DNA from: Maribacter hydrothermalis | GTDB lineage: Bacteria; Bacteroidota; Bacteroidia; Flavobacteriales; Flavobacteriaceae | DNA length: 64,000 nt | Reading direction: 5' to 3' | NCBI RefSeq assembly: GCF_001913155.1 | Contig: NZ_CP018760.1 | Location: forward strand, 4,154,001-4,218,000 | Part shown: piece after piece, positions 1 through 8,406 of the stretch | How positions within the stretch are numbered: position 1 is the stretch's first letter | How the letters are laid out: each line of letters starts with the position of its first letter | Translations under genes and position numbers: made by a program | Notes under the pieces: model-generated | Told to the model about the DNA's origin: nothing | The model's database searches: none | What the model saw: the letters and a program-made list of their open reading frames with translations, nothing else

Positions 1-1471
1 CCTTTGCGTCGTATGGAAATGCTGGATAAACCACTTTTAAACCGGGTGTTTTAGTAAACCATGCTTCATTTGTTTGCGAATGAAACGGACCGGCAGATAC
101 TCCACCACCACAAGGCATACGAATTACAACATCCGCATTTTCTCCCCAACGGTAATAACTTTTTGCTAAATAGTTCACAATTGGGTTAAAACCGCTACTG
201 GCAAAATCAGCAAATTGCATTTCCATTACTGCTTTCATCCCATTAATAGATAATCCCATTGCAGCGGATACAATTGCCGATTCACATATGGGGGTATTAC
301 GCACACGTTCTTTACCAAACTCCTCTACAAAACCTTCTGTAATTTTAAAGACACCACCGTATTCTGCAACATCTTGACCCATTATTACTAGGTTATCATA
401 TTTCTTCATGGACTGTTTTAATCCGTCAGAAATGGCATCAATTAATCGAATATTTGTCGTATGTATGTTTGGTTTAACTTCTTTAAAATCATAATTTTGA
501 TATACTTCATTTAATTCTTTACTTTCATTTGGGATAATTGATTCTTCTGAGTAGGCTTTTTGTAAATGCTCATCTATTTCCGTTTGTATTTCCACTCTGA
601 TAGCATTTATACTATCATCTTTAAGAATTTTTTCTTTCTTTAAAAAAGTGATGTAATTCTCTAACGGGTCTTTCTCGGCCCACGCATCTAACAATTCCTG
701 AGGAACATATTTTGTGCCACTAGCTTCCTCATGACCTCGCATACGAAAGGTTTTAAACTCTAGCAATACTGGTCTTGGATTATTTCTCATATCCGCCATC
801 AATTCTGAAACCTTCGTATAAACCTCTAAAATATTATTACCGTCAATAATATGGGACTCCATACCGTAACCTTTACCTTTATCTGCGAGGTTCTCACATT
901 TAAATTGCTCGTTTGTTGGCGTAGATAACCCATAACCATTATTTTCAATACAAAATACCACAGGCAGATCCCATACTGCCGCTACATTTAATGCTTCATG
1001 GAAATCACCCTCGCTCGTAGCTCCTTCTCCTGTAAATACGGCGGTCACTGTTTTTTCACTTTTTAATTTATGAGCCAGTGCAATACCATCGGCTACACCC
1101 AACTGCGGACCAAGGTGCGAAATCATTCCTATGATTTTAAATTCTTGGGTTCCAAAATGAAAACTTCTATCTCGACCCTGTGTAAAACCACTTGCCTTAC
1201 CTTGCCATTGTGTAAAAAGCCTATACAGCGGTATTTCCCTAGTCGTAAAAACCCCTAAATTCCTATGCATTGGCAAAACATATTCGTCTTTTTGTAAAGC
1301 TGTTGTCACTCCCACAGAAATTGCCTCTTGTCCTATACCGCTAAACCACTTGGACACTTTTCCTTGTCGTAATAGTATTAACATTTTTTCCTCAATCATA
1401 CGAGGTTTAAGCATTGCTTTAAATAGGCTTAGCTTTATTTCATCCGAAACCGTAAACTGTTTATAATCCAT
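1..1471 (-). CDS. Fused alpha/beta 2-oxoacid dehydrogenase E1 (3' end off window)
   Basis: Thiamine-diphosphate-dependent E1 component that decarboxylates a branched-chain 2-oxoacid (or pyruvate) for transfer to the lipoyl E2. My translation from the ATG at 1471 gives 490 codons that run off the left edge. The alpha half shows the TPP motif GEG at about residues 148-150, followed by NN near 177-178. The E1-beta half begins near residue 340 and keeps the GQDVAEYGG and FADF motifs. Alpha and beta in one chain of about 660 aa is common in Flavobacteriia, where E1 is usually annotated as 2-oxoisovalerate dehydrogenase. Substrate cannot be fixed from sequence alone. The gene is divergent from the oxygenase at 1643. 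Confidence 0.9.
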   Translation of the reverse strand, partial: MDYKQFTVSDEIKLSLFKAMLKPRMIEEKMLILLRQGKVSKWFSGIGQEAISVGVTTALQKDEYVLPMHRNLGVFTTREIPLYRLFTQWQGKASGFTQGRDRSFHFGTQEFKIIGMISHLGPQLGVADGIALAHKLKSEKTVTAVFTGEGATSEGDFHEALNVAAVWDLPVVFCIENNGYGLSTPTNEQFKCENLADKGKGYGMESHIIDGNNILEVYTKVSELMADMRNNPRPVLLEFKTFRMRGHEEASGTKYVPQELLDAWAEKDPLENYITFLKKEKILKDDSINAIRVEIQTEIDEHLQKAYSEESIIPNESKELNEVYQNYDFKEVKPNIHTTNIRLIDAISDGLKQSMKKYDNLVIMGQDVAEYGGVFKITEGFVEEFGKERVRNTPICESAIVSAAMGLSINGMKAVMEMQFADFASSGFNPIVNYLAKSYYRWGENADVVIRMPCGGGVSAGPFHSQTNEAWFTKTPGLKVVYPAFPYDAK

Positions 1472-1642
1472 ATAGATAATGCATTTTGCTAATAAAATAT
1501 AAATGTAACAAAAATGCATTCACTAAGTAACATTTATAACACAGCTTGTAAATCAGTAATAATTATTAATTTTACTTTATAATTGCTATTTAAAATGAGT
1601 TGGCGCTCTTGCGTCGAGTTTATTTATTTAAATCCCATACAT

Positions 1643-2593
1643 ATGAGCTTAGTACCTAGTGTTGATTTGTCAGATTTTCTTTCGGAAGACCCAAAAAGAA
1701 AGAAAAAATTTATTAATGAAATAGGAAAGGCATTTGAAGATATTGGTTTTGTAGCTTTAAGTGGTCATTTTCTTTCTGAAGACTTAGTAGATTCTTTATA
1801 CGAGGAAATAAAGGCATTTTTTAATTTGCCAGAAGAAGTGAAGGAAGGCTACCAAATTGAAGGCATAGGTGGACAACGTGGATATACATCGTTCGGAAAA
1901 GAACATGCAAAAGGAAAAAAAGAAGGTGATTTAAAGGAATTTTGGCATTTTGGACAGTATGTTGAAGATAATGCTAAATTGGAGGAAGAATATCCTGCCA
2001 ATGTTTTTGTAAAAGAGCTTCCTACTTTTAATAAAATTGGCGAAGAAACGTATAAAAAACTTGAAAAAACTGCTAAATATGTTTTACGGGCATTGGCTTT
2101 ACATCTAAATCTTGATGAGTTTTATTTTGACAATTATATTAAAAACGGAAACTCCATTCTACGCCCTATTCACTACCCTCCCATCACTACTGAACCTAAA
2201 AATGCGGTTAGAGCCGCTGCTCATGGCGATATTAATTTAATTACCTTATTAATGGGTGCTCATGGCAAAGGATTACAGGTACAAAATCATGATGGCGAAT
2301 GGGTAGACGCCATTGCAAGACCGGACCAATTGATGATTAATGTTGGCGACATGCTATCAAGATTAACAAATAATAAATTATTATCTACCATTCATCAAGT
2401 AGTAAACCCCCCAAGGGAACTTTGGGGTTCGTCACGATACTCCGTACCATTTTTTATGCACCCGGTTAGTGAAATGTCTTTGAATTGTCTTGAAAACTGT
2501 ATTGATGAAGAGCATCCTAAATTATATACCGATATTACGGCTGGTGAATTTTTACATGAGCGTTTGATTGATTTAGGATTGATAAAAAAGTAG
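1643..2593 (+). CDS. Isopenicillin N synthase-family 2OG-Fe(II) oxygenase
   Basis: Non-haem iron oxygenase of the IPNS/flavanone-hydroxylase fold, 316 aa from this start. The DIOX_N region fills the first half. The double-stranded beta-helix carries the iron ligands H194-x-D196 and H251, and the R265-x-S267 pair that binds the 2-oxoglutarate carboxylate. An in-frame ATG lies 60 nt upstream (1583), but the 20 extra residues do not look like the family, whose members begin just before the conserved VPSVDLSDFL segment, so I chose 1643. No signal peptide, so cytosolic. The substrate is unknown. Such genes are widespread in Flavobacteriia as single genes. Confidence 0.88.
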   Translation: MSLVPSVDLSDFLSEDPKRKKKFINEIGKAFEDIGFVALSGHFLSEDLVDSLYEEIKAFFNLPEEVKEGYQIEGIGGQRGYTSFGKEHAKGKKEGDLKEFWHFGQYVEDNAKLEEEYPANVFVKELPTFNKIGEETYKKLEKTAKYVLRALALHLNLDEFYFDNYIKNGNSILRPIHYPPITTEPKNAVRAAAHGDINLITLLMGAHGKGLQVQNHDGEWVDAIARPDQLMINVGDMLSRLTNNKLLSTIHQVVNPPRELWGSSRYSVPFFMHPVSEMSLNCLENCIDEEHPKLYTDITAGEFLHERLIDLGLIKK

Positions 2594-2654
2594 TCGGAAA
2601 CATAAATAATTTAAGTAAGAATTTTTCGTTCTGTTTCTTTTAAATAAATCCTTT

Positions 2655-3899
2655 ATGAATAGTTCTTACTTAAATTACACTGTTTTTCTTCTGTTTTTAA
2701 TTTTCACATGTACATCAACTTTTGCCCAAATAACGTTTGAAAAAGGTTATTTCATTGACAATAGCGGTCAAAAAACCAATTGCCTTATTAAAAATTTAGA
2801 TTGGAAAGATAATCCTACTTCTTTCGAATATAAACCGTCTTTGTCTGGTGATATAAGTATCAAAAATATTTCAGAAATTAAAGAGTTTAGTATAGATAAT
2901 GGCTTTAAATATATTAGAGCAATTGTAAACATTAATAGGTCATCCAATAAAGTATCTGAATTAGATGGTTCAAGAGATGTTAACTTCAATGAAGAACAAT
3001 TATTTCTAAGAGAACTGGTTTTTGGATCGGCTAATTTATATCATTACCAAGATGGTAATTTAAATCGTTTTTTTTACTCGACGAATAAAGGAGAACCCCT
3101 TCAATTGGTTTACAAAAGGTATAAAAAGGAGAATATTCATGTTGCCGAAAACAATGAGTTTAGGCAGCAATTATTAAATTTATTAACATGTAAGGATGTC
3201 TTAGTTAATCATATTAAAAATTTATCCTATGAGGTGAAATCATTGAAGAAAATATTTGATGATTACAATTTATGTAGTGACCCAACTAACTATATTGTTA
3301 AAGCCTCAACAAATAAAATTAAATTAAAGTTTAAATTACGGCCTAGATATAACATCACTACTTATAAAGTTAAAACAACCGGTGCACAAGTATTTAATGC
3401 TAATTTTGAAACACAAAACAATGTGAGCGCTGGAACTGAAATAGAAGCAATTTTACCTTACAATAAAAACAAATGGTCTATTATTATTGAACCAACATAC
3501 CAAGAATACTCAAATGCAACCGAATCACAGACTACGACCAATTTTAATAGTGTTACCTATAATGCTGAGGTTAAATACTCTTCTATTGAATTACCTATAG
3601 GAATTAGACATTATATATTTTTGACTAACTCAACAAAAGTTTTTCTGAATGCTTCGCTTTTGGTAGATCTTCCCTTCAATTCTCGCCTTACTTATCCAAA
3701 TATTAATATTAATACACCTAGAATTGAATTTGGAATAAATATTAGCCCTGCTTTAGGCTTTGGAATAGCTATTTCAGATAAATATAGCTTTGAGGCTCGA
3801 TATCTTGGAAAAAGAGAAGTATTTGCAAATGTGACTGATGATGATTTGTCATCTAAATTTAACGGGTTTTCATTAATTTTAGGATATTCACTTTTTTAA
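2655..3899 (+). CDS. Outer-membrane beta-barrel protein, function unknown
   Basis: 414 aa with an N-terminal signal peptide (hydrophobic about residues 8-22, cleavage likely after the Ala of TFAQ). The first half is a soluble region of unknown role. From about residue 215 onward, alternating polar/hydrophobic strands (KLKFKLRPRYNITTYKV and following) end in a C-terminal aromatic strand, GFSLILGYSLF, typical of porin-like barrels exported to the Bacteroidota outer membrane. It sits 61 nt after the oxygenase and 9 nt before the SUI1-like gene, so it may share a transcript. I cannot name a family beyond 'outer membrane beta-barrel'. Confidence 0.7.
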   Translation: MNSSYLNYTVFLLFLIFTCTSTFAQITFEKGYFIDNSGQKTNCLIKNLDWKDNPTSFEYKPSLSGDISIKNISEIKEFSIDNGFKYIRAIVNINRSSNKVSELDGSRDVNFNEEQLFLRELVFGSANLYHYQDGNLNRFFYSTNKGEPLQLVYKRYKKENIHVAENNEFRQQLLNLLTCKDVLVNHIKNLSYEVKSLKKIFDDYNLCSDPTNYIVKASTNKIKLKFKLRPRYNITTYKVKTTGAQVFNANFETQNNVSAGTEIEAILPYNKNKWSIIIEPTYQEYSNATESQTTTNFNSVTYNAEVKYSSIELPIGIRHYIFLTNSTKVFLNASLLVDLPFNSRLTYPNININTPRIEFGINISPALGFGIAISDKYSFEARYLGKREVFANVTDDDLSSKFNGFSLILGYSLF

Positions 3900-3908
3900 T
3901 TTATAGCA

Positions 3909-4238
3909 ATGGATTTAAAAGACCAATTAAAAAATTTATTTCCCGATCACGAACCAGAGGATACTCCGGATGAAAAAGAACCGAAGAGTAAAATTTGGCT
4001 ACAAGAGGAACCTATTATTTGTAAATACGAAAAACGAAAAGGTAATCCCATAACGATCTTAGAAGGGTATACTGGTGCTGATGAAGATTTTAAGAAATTG
4101 GCGAAAGAATTAAAGACAAAATTGAGCGTTGGTGGGAGTTTTAAAGACGATAAAATTATAATTCAAGGCGATTATAGAGATAAAATAATGACCCTCCTAA
4201 AAGACAAAGGATTTAATGTAAAACGCGTAGGTGGATAA
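3909..4238 (+). CDS. SUI1/eIF1-like translation factor (YciH family)
   Basis: 109-aa protein. Residues 1-35 are an acidic, low-complexity leader. The rest is the SUI1 fold shared by eukaryotic eIF1 and bacterial YciH, recognised by the KRKGNPITILEGYTG segment and by GGSFKDDKIIIQGDYRDK with the terminal LLKDKGFNVKRVGG. In bacteria YciH-type proteins bind the 30S subunit near the P site and affect start-codon discrimination; the cellular role in Bacteroidota is not settled. It follows the barrel gene by 9 nt. The family call is firm; a function in initiation is inferred from homology. Confidence 0.9.
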   Translation: MDLKDQLKNLFPDHEPEDTPDEKEPKSKIWLQEEPIICKYEKRKGNPITILEGYTGADEDFKKLAKELKTKLSVGGSFKDDKIIIQGDYRDKIMTLLKDKGFNVKRVGG

Positions 4239-4290
4239 TTTAACTAGATTAGCTATTTTTAAAGTTCCATTTGCTTTCTGTTAAATTATT

Positions 4291-4307
4291 TTATAACGTT
4301 GTTATAA
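4291..4307. promoter_or_regulatory. 17-bp perfect palindrome upstream of DUF1835 gene
   Basis: TTATAAC-GTT-GTTATAA, two 7-bp arms separated by 3 bp, centred 48 bp before the ATG at 4347. Size and symmetry fit an operator for a dimeric repressor. There is no clear T-run, so a terminator is unlikely. No regulator gene is adjacent, so the binding protein is unknown. Confidence 0.4.
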
Positions 4308-4346
4308 GTGTTACTTTTATTCTAATCAAACTAAATCAAAACTGGT

Positions 4347-5279
4347 ATGAGTTCTCTCTTGCACATTACCAACGGAGATGTTTTAACCGAACGTCTTAAA
4401 AAATTAAATTTATCAGGTGACGTTATTACATGGCGCGAAATGTTATGCGAAGGTCAGACGTTACCAACCGTAGGAACTGAATCTTTCTGGAAAGCTAGAT
4501 TTGAATTTTTACATAAAAACTACAAAGTTTCAAAATCTTGGTTTATAGAAAAGACGTTAAAGGAATACAGGTCTTTGTGCAGCCACAAGCAGCAAGACCA
4601 TATAATATTATGGTTTGAGTATGACCTTTTTTGCCAAATAAATATGCTTGCGGTAATAAGTTGGCTATTGACCCATAGAAAATACGCCCAAATATCGCTA
4701 GTCTGTAGCGGTAAAGAAGATGATACAGATCAAATGTATAGTTTAAATGATCTTACTGATGAACAATTATTACGTCTTTATGAAAACAAAAAAGAGTTAA
4801 CGCAAGATGATGCCGAGTATGCAGATTATGTTTGGCAGTTATATTGTAGCAACAACCCTATTCGCCTAGAAAATGTAACCGATTTCAAAGACTACCAATT
4901 TGATTATTTAGGTGAAGCCGTAAAATCTCACCTAAAACGATTTCCTAGTATTGCTAACGGTCTTAATAATATGGAAAATAACATTCTGCAATTGGCTGTA
5001 GACAAAAAGCCTAAATCAAAAGCAGAATACATGGATATTCTCCTTAAAAATCAAAGTAATCTAGGTTTTACGGATACACAATACGATCGTGCTTTAACTC
5101 GCTTAAAGCCATTGATTACAAGTTTAAATCCTGTGCGTATTTCTAAAAAAGGTAAAGAAATATTAGAAGGTAAAACTAGCTACTATTCTTGCATTCAACA
5201 AAATGATGTGTATTTAGGTGGTGCATTAAAATATAATTTCTTATTTAATACAGAATCTAACCGAATTTTAAAATTATAG
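4347..5279 (+). CDS. DUF1835 domain-containing protein
   Basis: 310 aa, cytosolic, no membrane segment. The N-terminus LLHITNGDVLTERLKKL followed by the DVITWREMLCEG segment is the DUF1835 signature; the C-terminal part resembles the DUF3658-type companion region. The biochemical role is unknown. The stop is followed after 1 nt by the start of the nucleoside phosphorylase, so the two are almost certainly cotranscribed and a link to nucleotide or stress metabolism is possible but not shown. A palindrome lies 40 bp upstream. Confidence 0.8.
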   Translation: MSSLLHITNGDVLTERLKKLNLSGDVITWREMLCEGQTLPTVGTESFWKARFEFLHKNYKVSKSWFIEKTLKEYRSLCSHKQQDHIILWFEYDLFCQINMLAVISWLLTHRKYAQISLVCSGKEDDTDQMYSLNDLTDEQLLRLYENKKELTQDDAEYADYVWQLYCSNNPIRLENVTDFKDYQFDYLGEAVKSHLKRFPSIANGLNNMENNILQLAVDKKPKSKAEYMDILLKNQSNLGFTDTQYDRALTRLKPLITSLNPVRISKKGKEILEGKTSYYSCIQQNDVYLGGALKYNFLFNTESNRILKL

Positions 5280-5280
5280 C

Positions 5281-6147
5281 ATGCAATTAAGGCCTGCAGA
5301 GCTTATAATAAATGAAGACGGTAGTATATATCATCTTAATTTACTTCCTGAAGATATTGCTACTACAATAATTACCGTTGGCGACCCAGATAGGGTAAAT
5401 CAGGTTTCTAGCTATTTTGATAGTATAGAGGTAAAAAAGGGAAAAAGAGAGTTCCTAACTCATACTGGACACTTAAATGGCAAGAGGATTTCTGTTATAT
5501 CAACAGGTATCGGTACTGACAATATAGATATTGTAATTAATGAACTAGATGCCTTGGTCAATATTGATTTTAAAACTAGGGCTTTAAAAAAGAAACATAC
5601 TTCTTTAAAGATTGTTAGAATTGGTACTAGTGGCGCTATACAGAATGATATTCCCGTAGATTCTTTTTTAATGAGTGAATATGTAATGGGTTTCGATGGT
5701 CTTTTGCACTTCTATGAACACGACAAAATTAATTTTCCAAAAATTGAAGATGCTTTTATAGCACATACCTCATGGGATTCATTTAAAGCACGACCATATG
5801 TGCTTTCTTACTCTAAAAGTTTAGGCAATATCTTTAAGAACAATCGTATACGATTAGGGTTTACCGCAACTAATACAGGCTTTTACGGACCACAACAGCG
5901 CCAATTACGACTTAAACCAAGTCAAATGGAGTTGATGGAAAAATTATCAACGTTTAGTTACGAAGGAAACTCATTAACAAATTTGGAAATGGAAACATCT
6001 GGCATTTATGCACTTTCGCAACTGCTGGGACATGAAGCTGTTTCTATGAATTGTATTTTGGCCAATAGAGCTAACGGAGAATTTTCAAAAGATCCCGTAA
6101 AATCTGTAGACAAATTAATTAATTTCTGTTTAGAACGGTTAACCTAA
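5281..6147 (+). CDS. Nucleoside phosphorylase (PNP/UDP superfamily)
   Basis: 288 aa, phosphorolytic cleavage of a purine or pyrimidine nucleoside to base and (deoxy)ribose-1-phosphate. Visible family motifs are VGDPDRV near residue 37 (phosphate site), STGIGTDNIDIVINEL, RIGTSGAIQ and the nucleoside-binding NLEMETSGIY near 238-247. The arrangement is closer to uridine phosphorylase than to PNP, but specificity is not certain. The ATG is 1 nt after the DUF1835 stop, and the PBP-like gene follows 55 nt later. No signal peptide. Confidence 0.88.
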   Translation: MQLRPAELIINEDGSIYHLNLLPEDIATTIITVGDPDRVNQVSSYFDSIEVKKGKREFLTHTGHLNGKRISVISTGIGTDNIDIVINELDALVNIDFKTRALKKKHTSLKIVRIGTSGAIQNDIPVDSFLMSEYVMGFDGLLHFYEHDKINFPKIEDAFIAHTSWDSFKARPYVLSYSKSLGNIFKNNRIRLGFTATNTGFYGPQQRQLRLKPSQMELMEKLSTFSYEGNSLTNLEMETSGIYALSQLLGHEAVSMNCILANRANGEFSKDPVKSVDKLINFCLERLT

Positions 6148-6202
6148 CAAAACTTTACATTTTTAAAAAACAGTTTACAATTAAAACAAAAAACCTTTCT
6201 CA

Positions 6203-7048
6203 ATGAAAACCGTTAAGATTATTGGAGTACCCGAACATTTTAATTTACCATGGCATTTAGCAATTGAGGAAGGTGCTTTTGAAGAAAGAGGAATTAATTT
6301 AGAATGGACAGAAGTTCCTGAGGGCACAGGGAGAATGTGTGAACTATTGAACAAGGGCGAAACCGATTTAGCAATAATACTAACAGAAGGTATTATTAAA
6401 AGCATTACAGAAGGTAATAAAGTAAAAATTATACAGGAATATATAGCTTCACCTCTGCTTTGGGGAATACATGTAGATGCAAATAGCACGTATACGGCTT
6501 TAGACGAATTAGAAAATACTACGGCTGCCATAAGCAGATTTGGTAGCGGGAGTCATCTGATGGCGTATGTACAGGCAAAAAAAATGGGCTGGGATACTGA
6601 AAAGTTGAAATTTAATGTAGTTAACAATCTAGATGGTGCTGTGGAAGGTTTAGCGACTGGTAATGCTGATTATTTTATGTGGGAACGATTTACTACCAAA
6701 CCTTTGGTCGATAGCGGTATTTTTAGACATATCGGGAATTGCCCCACCCCTTGGCCGTGTTTTGTATTAGTTGGAACAGATATGTTTTTATCGGAAAATA
6801 AAAATTTAATCACGCATATTCTAGAGGTTATAAATACCTACACAACAGAGTTTAAGCAAATTCCAAGAATAGATTCTACCTTATCAAATCGGTATCATCA
6901 AAAGTTAAAAGATATCCAAGAATGGCTGGAAATTACCGAATGGAGTCAAAAACAATTACCAAATAATACTTTAATAAAAGTCCAAGAAACACTGCAGGAT
7001 TTAAGCTTAATTGATAATACTATTTCTACATCAGATATTTTAATGTAA
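6203..7048 (+). CDS. Cytosolic periplasmic-binding-protein-like domain protein
   Basis: 281 aa with the type-2 substrate-binding-protein fold: GVPEHFNLPWHLAIEEGAFE at the start, then EVPEGTGRMCELL and the hinge/ligand region ISRFGSGSHLMAYVQAK. It resembles NMT1/SsuA-type or Ca3427-like proteins, but lacks any signal peptide or lipobox, and no ABC permease or ATPase is nearby. It is therefore probably a cytosolic ligand-binding or enzyme-like protein, not a transporter subunit. Its stop codon abuts the stop of the convergent response regulator with no gap. Confidence 0.75.
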   Translation: MKTVKIIGVPEHFNLPWHLAIEEGAFEERGINLEWTEVPEGTGRMCELLNKGETDLAIILTEGIIKSITEGNKVKIIQEYIASPLLWGIHVDANSTYTALDELENTTAAISRFGSGSHLMAYVQAKKMGWDTEKLKFNVVNNLDGAVEGLATGNADYFMWERFTTKPLVDSGIFRHIGNCPTPWPCFVLVGTDMFLSENKNLITHILEVINTYTTEFKQIPRIDSTLSNRYHQKLKDIQEWLEITEWSQKQLPNNTLIKVQETLQDLSLIDNTISTSDILM

Positions 7049-7477
7049 TTAAGTGGTAGCCAAATTATAATGTTTGTGAATTAGAGCCTTAAAAGTCGCA
7101 TCTGATAGCGGTTTTTGCGAGAAATCCGCAATATATTCATTGGCAATTGCTCGCTCCTTATCTTCTTTATTATCACTAATAGTGACCAAAACAATGGTTA
7201 TTTGGTCTTTAAGCTTTTTTGGAACGAGTTCTTCATATGCCTTCATAAATTGCCATCCATCCATAATTGGCATTCTTAAATCGAGCATTACCATACATGG
7301 CAATTCCAATTCCTCTTGGCCTTTCCCAAGAATAAATTCAATAGCCTCTTGGCCATTAAGAGCTGAATTAATATTTACATCTAAATCTAACTTATTAATG
7401 AAAATAGAATGTAAGAAGTTACTAGCCTCATCATCATCTACCAATAATATGGTATTTAGTCTCTCTAAATTATTCAT
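7049..7477 (-). CDS. Single-domain response regulator (CheY-like)
   Basis: 142 aa, only a receiver domain. The acidic pocket is D14-D15-D16, the phospho-acceptor is D66 (MLDLRMP), the switch threonine is T99 and the conserved lysine is K122 in SQKP. There is no output domain, so signalling must be by protein contact, as with other stand-alone receivers found near hybrid kinases in Bacteroidota. No kinase gene is adjacent, so its partner is elsewhere. It is convergent with and directly abuts the PBP-like gene. Confidence 0.92.
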   Translation of the reverse strand: MNNLERLNTILLVDDDEASNFLHSIFINKLDLDVNINSALNGQEAIEFILGKGQEELELPCMVMLDLRMPIMDGWQFMKAYEELVPKKLKDQITIVLVTISDNKEDKERAIANEYIADFSQKPLSDATFKALIHKHYNLATT

Positions 7478-7553
7478 ACATGCATTGTTTAAAGTTATTA
7501 AATCAAAGTAAGTAAAATACTACCTAAAATTACAGTTTTAATACCTAATAAAC

Positions 7554-8219
7554 TTACCAAACAACAGATTTATTGCCTATTTCAGTCAATATTTTATTAC
7601 AATTCGAAAAATGTTTATTCCCAAACCAATACCCACGATTGGCACTTAAGGGTGAAGGATGCCCTGAAGTCAAAATATGATGCTTTCTTGCATCTATTAA
7701 TTTAGCTTTTTTCTTGGCGAAGCCACCCCATAACATGAATATAATATCGGATTTCTCTTCAGATAATTTCATGATAACTGAATCGGTAAATTTTTCCCAC
7801 CCTTTATTCTGATGGCTACCAGGCCGATGTTCCCTAACGGTTAGCGTGGCATTTAGTAATAACACCCCTTGTTTTGCCCATTTTTCTAAATTCCCACTTT
7901 CTGGGTATGGTATATTTAAATCATTTTCGATTTCTTTAAAAATATTCACTAATGAAGGTGGATGTTTTATACCATCTTTTACTGAAAAACATAAACCATT
8001 GGCTTGTCCCATATTATGATAGGGATCTTGTCCAATAATAACAACTTTTGTTTCATTAAAGGAACAATACTTAAAAGCTGAAAAAATAGAAGATACCGGT
8101 GGATAACATGTGTATTCCTTATATTCCGTTTGTATAAATTGAAGAAGTTCTTGAAAATAAGGCCTATCCAAATCTTTCTGCAATACCGATTTCCAATTAT
8201 CAGGTATATTATTTTTCAT
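7554..8219 (-). CDS. ung: Uracil-DNA glycosylase (family 1)
   Basis: 221 aa, the usual size. It removes uracil from DNA to start base-excision repair. The catalytic GQDPYH motif places Asp at residue 65, and the second motif HPSPLSANRGYWF has the active-site His at 187. The ATG at 8219 gives the normal N-terminus. It is divergent from the mutS2-like gene across a 187-bp spacer that contains a 15-bp palindrome. Confidence 0.97.
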   Translation of the reverse strand: MKNNIPDNWKSVLQKDLDRPYFQELLQFIQTEYKEYTCYPPVSSIFSAFKYCSFNETKVVIIGQDPYHNMGQANGLCFSVKDGIKHPPSLVNIFKEIENDLNIPYPESGNLEKWAKQGVLLLNATLTVREHRPGSHQNKGWEKFTDSVIMKLSEEKSDIIFMLWGGFAKKKAKLIDARKHHILTSGHPSPLSANRGYWFGNKHFSNCNKILTEIGNKSVVW

Positions 8220-8258
8220 TTTTTATTTTTGATTATTAATAGATTATATTATTTATAC

Positions 8259-8273
8259 TAAACTTTTAGTTTA
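8259..8273. promoter_or_regulatory. 15-bp palindrome between ung and mutS2
   Basis: TAAACT-TTT-AGTTTA, two exact 6-bp arms with a 3-bp centre, about 40 bp upstream of ung. It may be an operator serving the divergent repair genes. Chance occurrence in AT-rich DNA is possible. Confidence 0.25.
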
Positions 8274-8379
8274 AATAATATTATAAAATGTTTACTTAAA
8301 TTCGAGTTCATGTAATAAAAAAGATTTTTTGTAATTCCCGTTCTAGATGTCTTGTATTTAGAATATCGTTGTCAATCCT

Positions 8380-8387
8380 TACCTTTG
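8380..8387 (+). promoter_or_regulatory. -7 promoter element for mutS2-like gene
   Basis: TACCTTTG matches the Bacteroidota -7 consensus TAnnTTTG and lies 19 bp before the GTG start. A TTG 25 bp upstream (8352-8354) could act as a -33 element, though the spacing is long. Confidence 0.55.
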
Positions 8388-8406
8388 CCCCTTATTAAAT
8401 AACAAC

